Positions 9,351 through 18,936 of a DNA stretch of 64,000 nucleotides are shown one piece after another. How positions within the stretch are numbered: position 1 is the stretch's first letter; each line of letters begins with the position of its first letter. Source of the stretch: Linepithema humile (Eukaryota > Arthropoda > Insecta > Hymenoptera > Formicidae); NCBI RefSeq assembly GCF_040581485.1, contig NC_090128.1, positions 43,554,931 to 43,618,930 on the forward strand, in the 5' to 3' direction. Position numbers and translations under genes: made by a program. The notes under the pieces are model-generated. The model did no database searches and had not been told where the DNA came from. It saw nothing but the letters and a program-made list of their open reading frames with translations.

Positions 9351-12300
9351 AAAACACGAAACTATTTCTTCGTCAGGTTACGTTGATCCTTACCCTTCCC
9401 GAGGGTGCGCAACCCTCTACTGCCCTCGAGCTAACGGCGCTGGCGATGGAGCTTATGGCAGCAGCGGAAAAATGTGTGACGTAGAAAATAGACATTGGGT
9501 GTTCCAAGTTTCTTTATTAGATCCTGGATGTCCATTTGCCGGAAATGGACCGGAACTTCGTCTCGCGCTTCCTTCTTCGCGACTGTTTTTCTTCGTGTTT
9601 CTTTCCGACGCGTCGTCATCGCGCTACGCTCACGTTCATCCGGAAATGCAAAAGGCGAGACAACGCCGCGCGTGGAATAAGAAACACTGGAAGCACATAA
9701 TAAAGGATGAAGGTGAGATTCTCTCGACAACTCGCTGCGCATAAGCTAAACGAGCAGTCGCACATTTTTCCGTCATCATCGAGCTGTCGCCATCCTGTAT
9801 TACTTTTTGATACGTTTCTCCTTTCTTTGATACGATGTTTCGTTCATGGAGGGAGCGCATTCGCGCAAGGTGACGCGACAAAAGTCGGGCTGCATTCCAA
9901 TAGTTGATGAGCAAATCGGGTAGCATCTGGCGGCAGAAAAATGTCTAAAAGTAAATAGCATTCTATAGAGCAGTTTGCATCGCTAACTCGGTGTAAACTT
10001 AAAATGGTAAAGCAACGAATCAGACTTATAAAGATCGCATTGTGCAAAAGAGAATTTTATAGAAGACATACCTTTCTAATGAAATTTTAAAGTCAGCGAT
10101 TTTTTAGCATTAAAGTCTAAATTTTTACTGAGAAAAAAAACCGAATGCAAGCAACTAAAAGAATAAAGTCTCGATGCTCGGGCACATCTCTCTCGCGACA
10201 TCTCGCACAGTTTCTAAAGGACGGACGCTCCAAAAATAATGTGATACATTCTACGCTTGCCTTCTTTCCGTTATATGTCGCGAACGAGGGAGGACAGGAA
10301 ATGTTTTTCTTCGGTATTGACGTGGGCAAGAGAAGACCTTCGCCAGTCACCGTGCGACACGTGTGCTTTCTTCTTCTTTGTCGATATTTATTTTACCGTA
10401 GTCTCGCGTTTCTCGAGCATGCACAGTAAGAAAAGGCCCTTCTGTGGTTTCGCACGATTCTTCGTGCGGCACACGGCGGAAGTATCTTGGAAGATTTAGG
10501 AGAATTTTAAAGCCATTTCATCCTAGAGATCGGAAAAGTGCCATTTCTATGCTAACAAGAGCCCTTTCGATTACTTCTCTCGGTACGCGACCTTTATCAA
10601 ATCATCCTTGTTGGTCTTTCCCACTCCTTCTTTCTCTTGGCTTGATTTCTCTATTTTGCATAATCGAAAACGGCATCGTCGCATATTTTGCAAGCTCGCT
10701 GTCAATTTCTTTCAGTGGAACATTCCTATTATCAGAATATTTCTATTATTTAAATATTTTTTTTTTATTGGAGAAAAGTGAATACTTTTTTTAACTGCGT
10801 ATACATATGTTTAAAGCAATCATCTTTTAGCGTTTGATTAAATAATTTGAAATATAAGCAATTTAACTCTCGATATGTCTATATCGCCACTATAAAATGC
10901 GCCATAAAACGCGCGAAAGTCAAGATTTTTTCATGCAGATATTTAATTCGCGAACATAACGCGCGTGCTTTTCATCGACGATTGTATTTGTCGTGCATAC
11001 ACTCGCACAACGTGCTCTCATTCTTTACTTAGCCTATAAAGCCATAACATCCTGGCAATATCAAGGGGGGTCTAAAATTTACGGTACTTTTATGGGGGGA
11101 TTTTTATCGCAGTGTAAACTATGCGATATCCTCCTATATCCGTTTCCGCTCTTACGGATGGTCACGGCCTTTATCCTCCTTCCTTCACTCTTTATAGAGC
11201 TGAGTTAGCTTGTCGAGAAGATGAATTTTGATAAATCGTTCGGTCGTCGCGTAGTCGTTAAATAACGTTTACTTTGCGCCGTGTTGCGCGGCCGCCGCGT
11301 GCTGAATTTACCGCGCCAGCGTAAACATACGTGCCGTGCGACAGTACATGTATGGCGTTTTACGCCCGCTCGTACATACGTCGTCAGTTTATCTGCTTTT
11401 CTTACAGCTAAGGTGGAAAAAAGACCTCTCCACCGCGGTGAAAATCAGGTTGCGCGATGCGACCCGACAACGCGATAGAAACCCGACACGTACCAAACTC
11501 GTGACTGTTTTTACACATTTTCATTTTCGCGCTGTTCTACCACGTCGTAAATTTTGCCCGCTGAAACTTCAATCTAGGACAAAAGTATCGCGAAATAGGG
11601 ACACCGCGTATACACATCACTCAAATAACGCAATGTTAAATAACACAACGTGAATATACACATTGCAGTGCATGTTTTCATTGTTTTTTTTTATTAAAGT
11701 GTATTTTGTAGCAGATTTTTTGAATTAATCACAATTGAACGATTTTACGTTGCTTGCATAATGTCTATATTGTAATTTTTGAAATTTTGGCAATATTTGA
11801 AAGCTGAGGATAGGAATTTTCAAACAAAAATGATTTTAATACATAAATATTGCGTTTAATTTTCTCGTCAAATATTTTTTTGACCTATTACGTTGATAAT
11901 TGCGTTATTTAATATTACGTTCAATATTACATTTTCCAAGGATCTCAAAATTTATTTTTTAATTGAATCGATTGGTCAAGTGATGTATAATTTTGCTTGA
12001 TTGAGAAATTAAATTTATAAAATTAAACCTGCTTTTAAAGCGAACGATTCGATAAGCGTTTATAAAAAGAGAAATTTATCTTAATGGGATTTGACAAACG
12101 TATCCGCGACGCCGTGGACTTTATCAGCGCGACTTTAGGCATCGTTAAATTGTCTGTGGAATTGCTGGATCGACTGGAGGAGTGTCTTCGTGGAGATGGC
12201 TTCGGATTCAGTGGAAATGAAGTTCGGATGCAACGAATGTCGCGCCGATAACTGGTGGCCGCTGTCGCGAGTTTCCCGAAAGGGGGAGGGGACGGGGTGG

Positions 12301-14709
12301 AAGGAGCGGGCTATGCTCGGTAGCCGGGAAGGAATAGACGGAGAGGGTGAAAGTTACCCTCTGAAACTCTACCACTTCTGCGGCTAACAGTTTCTCCGAA
12401 CTTTGACAATCTATATCGCTTACAGTCCGTGTCTCGACACCTGGCTACCTCGGCAGAAAACTTGAAGGACTCGGTGGCACTACAGCCTCTTCGATTTTTC
12501 CTCTCGATGTTTCTCTCGAAGAAATCGCGTTATTATCGCAACCTGGTGCACGACATGTGCCGGTGCTTAACACTAGCGTAGCTTGTAATAACGCTTCTTT
12601 TTTTATTCATTGCGCAATCATATTGTCTTAGAAAGATAATATAATATAAGTAAGCCGCGTTTGTTAAGTTTTGTCAAATATTCGCCACCTTTTTAGTATT
12701 AGAAGAAAATAGGATTCTGTTTTGATAAAAGTCGTTGTTTCCTAAACTGCCACTTGCGACGTGTTTCGCTCTCGCAAGCCAAACTTCTGTAAATGCACCT
12801 TCAGCGAGAAACATTCCTTTTCATCTCAACGGTGCATGGAGAATGGACGTTGTTGCGTTATGTTCGGCATACCGCGAGTTACATCAGCGAAATATATTAA
12901 TGCCTTTAGGTGCAGTCGAACAGAGCACTCGCAATTTTTCCTTCTCGCTGTATCGTGGAAAATCCCGTTCCTATTACATTTCGATTCACACTCGATTCAA
13001 TGCGTTTCGACGGCAAGCGTCGTTAATATTCTTCCTTTTATATATTGGATCGACAGAGCGCTACTTATTCGATTTTTCTCTCAAACATAACGCCGTTTGT
13101 ATCGCGCGATAAGAAAGTTCTCTGCGAGCGAGTATTCTTTGTGTAACGCTTTAACCCGGGGATACGATAACGTTGCAGCTGTGACATGTCCATAATACGT
13201 TTAAAGATTTTGCGTCAGCTTGAATCGAATCTGTTATTCCAGATTAACATTTTCAAAGAGAGATTACATTCCTTTTATAATCAGCGGCTAAGTCTCTGTT
13301 CGCTCCGGAAAAACTATTTTGTAAATTTTGTTTCTACGTATTTTATAGATATTTTAGAAATCCTTTAATTCAAGTGGGCGGGAATGGTCGCTGAAATAAA
13401 TGGCAATCCGATTTTAATTTAACTTTCTTGGACAAACGAACTAAATACTGTCAGTAGCTATACAGCACGTATGTGCAAGAAATGTAGGCTGCAGGGCAAC
13501 ATTTATCTTTAACTCTTGGCTTGGTAGACAGTGAACACCAAAGTTTATAATTAGATATAAATTATGATTCTTCAGTGTTCAACAGTTGTTAAACAACCAT
13601 TATTCTTTTATTTTATACACTGTTTATGATTAATTTAGAACACTTTTATGATATAACAATTTTATGAGCGCTTATATTAAAATAACGGATTTATATGAAT
13701 TTATCTCGAGTTTTATAAAAACAGGTAGAACAATTTCTGTCCGTATATTTTAGCTAAACTATTTGTTTTTCGAATAATATATGCAATTAATTTACATTTC
13801 TAAAAGATAAATGGCTTATTCAAAAATAGAGTTACTAAATAGAATTAAAATTAAATTTAAAAAAAGGATTATTTTATTGACGCGACTCACGAAAGTGTAA
13901 ATTAAGATTGTAAATTTATACGAGCTTAAAAAAATCTTTACTTTTTTTTAAAAACGAACTAAATTGTTCAAAAATAAAACCTATTAAAATTTTTATTTAG
14001 TTCTTTTAAATATTTTCTAGAGTGTATAATTTAAACTTTAGTGATAGGTTTGTGCATTCCAGTATAAAAAAGATGGAAACTAATAAATCTGTGGCTTAGA
14101 TTTTGTAGGTGAATTATTAATAAAATATTTCCAGTTACGAAACAAAGTAGTTTGTGTAAAAGAATCTTAATGGAAAGATATTATTGGTAATTGTGTACAG
14201 AAATGTATTTTAGCAATCATTTCTGATAATATTGATTATTACCGATCGTGATATAATCACGATAGATGGGTATAGGATAGATTGCCGGAGTCGACCCATC
14301 TTATTTCTATCTGCAGGATGTTCTTCCGTTGGTGGCGTTAGGTAATGCAGGTCGCGTATATACTATCATTGAGGCGGATGGCAGAGCGGGGCAGAAATAG
14401 GGGACCATTCTGGAATCATGCTAGATATCGCCGTCCAATCGTATTCTCCACGCTCGCTTATCCTATTCCGTTGTGTCCCGTCCTAACCGATTCTATAGCC
14501 CCCGTTTCTATCCGGCATTCATCGAGCGCGTGTAATATCCGCGATCATTGGCGCAGTTTCTCGAAGTGCAGATATTTGAGCTCTCGACTGCGCGATTTTG
14601 CTAAAAAAAAGTACGAAGCATCTACTTGAACGCCGTAGGATTTGTTCCAGAAGCATGCTGTAGAAACGCGGCGCTGTTTTGCAAAGCTATTTAAATATTA
14701 TGTATAAAT

Positions 14710-14747
14710 ATTGAATATATATATAACACACATTGAATATATATATA
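14710..14747 (+). repeat. Two-copy 22-bp tandem duplication
   Basis: ATTGAATATATATATA occurs at 14710-14725 and again at 14732-14747. Confidence 0.7.
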
Positions 14748-15183
14748 GCGATACATTTATTTATTATAGAAAATACAACAGGTTCTGTTGACATTATACT
14801 CTCAATAAGGAGATTTTTAAACTTTATAGATCTTAGAGAGTATTAGATTTTTTTCATCCACTGTTTAATCTTCGAGTTTTCGAGTCTCCCCTCGACTTCT
14901 TCAACCCTTCGGTAAATACTTCGATCGCTCAAAATTTATATTCTTGATTAATTTGCTTTTACTTCGGGAAAGTCGCGTGTATGAATTGGAATTTGAAGAG
15001 CGCTCGAAGTTGCGTATAAGAATTAGTATCCGGAAATGGTAGCGACGGCTTTACAACGGATAAAACAACGTTTAATGAGCGCCGCAGTTAACCTGAGAGG
15101 TATGGAGGAAGGATTTGCGATTTCTGGATTTAACTTTAACGATCGCCGCTATTGCGGAACGAATGATATACGAGCATAAGATA

Positions 15184-15210
15184 TGTGTGTGTGTGTGTGT
15201 GCGTGCGCGT
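15184..15210. repeat. GT microsatellite
   Basis: A (GT)n run with GC interruptions at its 3' end. Confidence 0.85.
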
Positions 15211-15782
15211 GGCATTACATACATTCACTTCCGTTCGAGTTTATTTGGCACGGCGCCAGCAGTAGGATCCGATTTCGACGGGGGTCTCACCGACGATCAG
15301 CCGCGCGACGGCGGTATTTTCGGACAATCGGTGGCGGACCCTACATTCCATATCTTCTCTGCTCGGTTCCATCCTTCCTAGATACGTTCTGCGTATTATT
15401 TGCTTATTTCGTTCTCCGCACACGTCGAATCCGTCCGGGCCATTTCCGGCATGTGTGTCTCTGTGCCCCAGCACGGGATATCAACGGTGATGTCAATGCA
15501 GCCTGACTCCGCCATACATATTTCCGGTTGAAAACGAAGAAAGGCAAGAGAAACGCGTCGCGCATTGCCTTCTGCTCCTTGCACGTGCGCGAGCTTATCT
15601 ACGATTCTGCGTTTGCACGGTGTGTTAGGTATATGTGTATCAGCGCGCGACGGAGGAACGTCATAACGCGTGGAGTTACGAGGAGGAGTGGAAGCTAGGG
15701 AAACAGTGCCCACAGTGCCTTTTATATCGCCTATGTCAGGATTATATATTTTACGAGATAGCGGAATAAACTCGCTAAGATA

Positions 15783-15795
15783 CACTGAGAAAAAT
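15783..15795 (+). repeat. Left terminal inverted repeat of the SAM-carrying element
   Basis: CACTGAGAAAAAT, matching the inverse of 18922-18934 with one mismatch early in the repeat. Confidence 0.55.
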
Positions 15796-16284
15796 CTCTC
15801 GGAAAAAACTAATACAATGTTGTAGACTTTATTTTGTCAGATAAGTAACTTTAAATTGTAATGTAATGGAAAATAGAAAATACACAGATTAGTTACAATT
15901 TTGTAGCAAATTTATTTTGTCAAATGCAAACACAAAAATTGTGACTCTGTGAAACAAACGCGCAAATAAATTTTATTAATAAAAAATAAAACATTTTTTT
16001 GCAGCGTTTTGGATAATTATAATACATTAAGAGTGATTTGTTATATACTGGTTATGAAATTGTGCTATAAAATTCAGATAAAATTTATTGCGTTATTGTA
16101 GTGTTCTATAAAATAATATTCTTAATATTTAAAACAGCTAACATTAATTTATAATAACGTTTTACTTACTTTATCATATAGTTTATAGTCACTGTAAATA
16201 TAATTTGTTCACTTTACTTTAAACATAAAAAATCAACTGCTTTACAATAATTGTTGATATTTTTTCTACAATTTGTCATAAAAT

Positions 16285-16445
16285 ATTCTGGCGTCTGCGT
16301 AATACGAAGCCTACGCGCAAGCACGCGAGGCTTTTTCCGGTCTGTTTCTGTTCTTCAGAGTTTAGCTCATTGTGTGCGGTTATGATTGTGTACCGATTAT
16401 CAAGTGTTAAGAACTATTTTATTGTGATCTTATCCTATATCCACA
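16285..16445 (+). promoter_or_regulatory. Probable promoter/5' UTR of the SAM-domain gene
   Basis: A local CpG-containing, GC-richer island inside an otherwise AT-rich element, ending directly at the ATG (16446). There is no clear TATA box. Its position and composition suggest the promoter and 5' leader of the cargo gene; this is inference. Confidence 0.35.
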
Positions 16446-16512
16446 ATGGATTCTTTTGTAATGAACACATTAAAAGAATGGGGACTAGAAGAATTGATTC
16501 CAACATTTGCAG

Positions 16513-16642
16513 GTAAGTTCTAAAATGAGGCAATCAAATAAGATTGACACGCGACATTATTTAGGTTATAATTTTTGATATCACGCTGGATATCACGTGG
16601 AAACTTTGCCGGTTCTGAATCATTTTATAATTTTTGTTCTAG
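16513..16642 (+). other. Intron 1 of the SAM-domain gene
   Basis: 130-bp GT-AG intron with GTAAGT donor and a T-rich tract before TTCTAG. It splits an Ala codon after its first base (phase 1). Confidence 0.6.
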
Positions 16643-16794
16643 CTCAAAAAATTGACACCGAGGTATTTAACACCCTTACCGACAATGATATTGAGAGCTT
16701 GATAAGTGAAGTGGGCACCAAAAGGAAATTTTTAACAAAACTTAAAAAATTCTGTACTTCCTGTTACTGAAAAGGTAGGTTATAAGACATCAAT

Positions 16795-17118
16795 GCGCAT
16801 TTATCAACGCCCGCGTGTAGATGAAAATTGTGTACACCAAGTCACAGAAATGCCTTCCAACATGAATTGCTGCATATAGGGATATATATTGTTATAACAA
16901 TATATATCCCTATATGCAGCAATTCATGTTGGAAGGCATTTCTGTGACCTGGTGTACATGCGTTAAGAAAAGTCCATCAAATATTTCGATCTTTCGAAAA
17001 TCCTGAAATTTATATCCGCACGTTAATGAACGCGCAGAGATGACTTATCGTATGTGGGCAAGTCCGTAAAGCTACACGGAAATCCAGTGAAAAAATGAAT
17101 GCACGTTGATAAATGCGC
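16795..17118. mobile_element. Nested MITE-like element in intron 2
   Basis: 324 bp bounded by perfect 15-bp inverted repeats GCGCATTTATCAACG (16795-16809) and its inverse (17104-17118). It starts about 20 bp after the exon 2 donor. It contains the 128-bp palindrome at 16831-16958, off-centre. No clear target duplication is visible, so the family is unassigned. Confidence 0.6.
16831..16958. repeat. 128-bp nearly perfect spacerless palindrome
   Basis: Centre lies between 16894 and 16895. I checked all 64 base pairs by eye and found a single mismatch (16840/16949). There is no loop sequence. The core reads ATATATTGTTATAACAATAT. Confidence 0.92.
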
Positions 17119-17699
17119 GTAAATATCTTAAGATATCTCTCTTCGTATGTGGTTTGGAAATATTTTTATAAATATATGTTATTACTATTTGGCTTGCTAA
17201 ATACTTTTATAAGTATACTATTACAAATTTTATGAGATTTTGATACATTTCTTTAAAATTTATCTCCGTTAATCAACAATAATTTTTGTCGAAAATCTAA
17301 TATCTATGATTTAATAAATTATTTATCGAGAGACACGGTAGTGTCTCGCGCCAAGTTTACGCGCAGCGCGCAACGCAAGTTGAACTATACGCAAAATTGT
17401 TTTCCTAAAAATAATTTCTTATTACATATATAAATACATTATTATTACTTTTTATTACTTTGAAATTTCACTTTACTTCACTTTAATTCACTAAACATAT
17501 GTTCAATTTCTATTAAATGATTAAGTTCACTATGATCATATTAAGAGAAATAATTAAAATAATCGAAGAACTCTCGAATATTTAATAATAAACACGTACT
17601 TTTATTATTTTTATTTTAAATACGCAAAGAAGATTGTCTGATTACGGTATATACTTAGAAACCTGAATTTAGTGTCATAATAAGAAAATTCAAAAATAA

Positions 17700-17940
17700 A
17701 ATAACGGATTAAATTTATAAAAAATTGTTTAAATTGCATGAAAATTTATATCTGGGGGTTCTTGGTATCAATAATTTCAAATTCTATGTCCAAATTGTAA
17801 AAATAAAAAAGAAAGCTGATTTAAAAAGACGTTCGAATTTTGGAAAATTGTTCGAATTGCGCGAAAATTCATATTTGGGTTTGTGGTACCGCTGATTTTT
17901 AAATCAATTTCCAAAATTAAAAAATCAAGAACAAAATAGC
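17700..17940 (+). repeat. Imperfect ~123-bp tandem duplication in intron 2
   Basis: A block beginning AAAATTGTTTAAATTGCATG near 17721 recurs diverged near 17844 as AAAATTGTTCGAATTGCGCG, and similarity continues for about 90 bp. A third partial start may follow at about 17930. Confidence 0.6.
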
Positions 17941-18196
17941 GTTCTGGTTCCTATATTCTAAAATTTTTTTTTACATTTATTTTTATTTTCAGATTTTTAG
18001 TGAGATAATCTTTGATACTGACTGGGCCTCATCTAGCACGACAATTTTATCGTCGCTATCTGATATAAATCCAAGTCCATCAACTTCCAGTGTTCCATCA
18101 AAGGATGAAGAAATTCTGATTAATGAAAAGAAGTGTTTAAATAAGGCTACAGTGGGTTTACCACGTAAAATATATGCTAACCAAAACTGTAATTCT

Positions 18197-18921
18197 GTAA
18201 GTTATGCTCACATACACATACACGTAAAAATTTTTACTTATATGTAAGGTTATCAAAGTTTGTAATATGTAAAACTTTTGCGTAGGCATTTATATATATC
18301 TAAATATATATTTTATTCATTAAAAATATATTTCTTATTACTTCCTCATACATTCCATAGTACAAATTGTAAAAATATCTTCTACAATTAAATGTAGAAA
18401 CATATAAAATGCTAGATGATTATTACTATTAATTTTATTTAGTACTTTTACAATTTGTAGCAATCGATATTTTATTTTGCTACAATAGTTTTACATTATA
18501 ATTTCTTTATAGAATTTTGTTTTATAAGTTGTAATAAATGCTCTACACAAAAGCATTTATAGTCCTACAAGTTGAGTTAAATGTTGCTATAAATTATTAT
18601 TATAGTTTACATACATGCCTATAAGTATTTACTACAACTTATTGCGCGAAGTTCTATTAAATGTGGTAGATTTTTTAAGTCAACCGCTACTATATTTTCA
18701 CAACAAATACAATAAATTGCAATAAAATTATTTAAAATTGCAACATTTTTTAGTTTTTGTTGATACTGGAATATTTTACAATCTTAAGCAGTTTGTCAAT
18801 TGATTTAAGACAGGTTTTTTAGAACAATTTTTTAGACTCATTTATTACAATTTATCTCTGTCCCTATTTGTACTATTATTTGTAGAAGAGCATTTTACAA
18901 TTGTACTATCTGGTGCTACAT
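18197..18921. other. AT-rich 3' part of the SAM-carrying element, no exon found
   Basis: Continuing from exon 3 without splicing hits TAA at 18245-18247. The rest holds repeated TACAAnTTGTAG-like motifs (for example near 18361, 18387, 18450, 18571 and 18635) but no coding sequence that could supply the missing end of the gene. Confidence 0.55.
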
Positions 18922-18934
18922 TTTTTTCTGAGTG
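18922..18934 (-). repeat. Right terminal inverted repeat of the SAM-carrying element
   Basis: Reads CACTCAGAAAAAA on the minus strand, partner of 15783-15795. Confidence 0.55.
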
Positions 18935-18936
18935 TA

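Larger units (their letters stand above)
8861..15780. other. Noncoding stretch, no gene recognised
   Basis: Alternating CpG-containing segments (9010-9750, 10140-10500, 11200-11560, 12100-12500, 14280-14640, 15100-15780) and AT-rich segments (11640-12060, 13380-14250). The interval 9301-9744 is open in several overlapping frames on both strands, as is 15115-15785. None of these frames shows a known domain or credible splice-linked partner, so I do not call genes. A weak inverted pair AAATAACGCAAT (near 11623) and ATTGCGTTATTT (near 11903) could be traces of an old MITE. Confidence 0.5.
16446..18196 (+). pseudogene. SAM-domain cargo gene, truncated (three exons)
   Basis: Exon 1 is 16446-16512 (ATG, donor GTAAGT at 16513). 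Exon 2 is 16643-16774 (acceptor TTCTAG, donor GTAGGT). Exon 3 is 17993-18196 (acceptor TTTTCAG, donor GTAAGT). Exons 1 and 2 encode a SAM-like helical bundle at about residues 9-58, with LKEWGLEELIPTF, KIDTEVFNTLTDNDIESLI and VGTKRKFLTKL matching the usual SAM pattern (Trp, central LT..D, G..R.K). SAM domains mediate protein-protein or RNA contacts. Read literally, exon 2 stops at TGA 16768-16770, giving a 64-residue SAM-only protein. A six-A run just before it (about 16744-16749) is where the frame departs. One base fewer would keep exon 2 open to its donor in phase 0 and join exon 3, which is open for all 68 codons, Ser-rich, and ends at a good donor in phase 0. No further exon is found before the element ends, so the 3' part is missing. 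It resembles, from memory only, multi-copy SAM-N-terminal proteins of ants. Confidence 0.6.
15781..18936. mobile_element. TA-flanked AT-rich element carrying a SAM-domain gene fragment
   Basis: The interval 15783-18934 (3152 bp) starts CACTGAGAAAAA and ends with the near-inverse TTTTTTCTGAGTG, one mismatch in the first twelve positions. TA lies immediately outside each end (15781-15782 and 18935-18936). Composition changes sharply at both borders, from CpG-containing flanks to AT-rich interior. Inside are a three-exon SAM-domain gene fragment, a nested small element, and many copies of a TACAATTTGTAG-like motif near both ends. No transposase domain is seen. The TIR is short, so the boundaries rest on three signals together: TIR, TA and composition. 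Superfamily is not assigned. The TA target would fit Tc1/mariner-like or other TA-targeting groups. Confidence 0.6.

Noticed and set aside
9301..9744. 147-codon frame beginning Tyr/Ile repeat
   Set aside because: Starts inside the AT microsatellite. The later part overlaps open frames on the other strand and matches no family.
10127..10143. ACTGAGAAAAAAAACC, similar to the end of the SAM-carrying element
   Set aside because: Single occurrence without an inverted partner; low-complexity A-run explains it.
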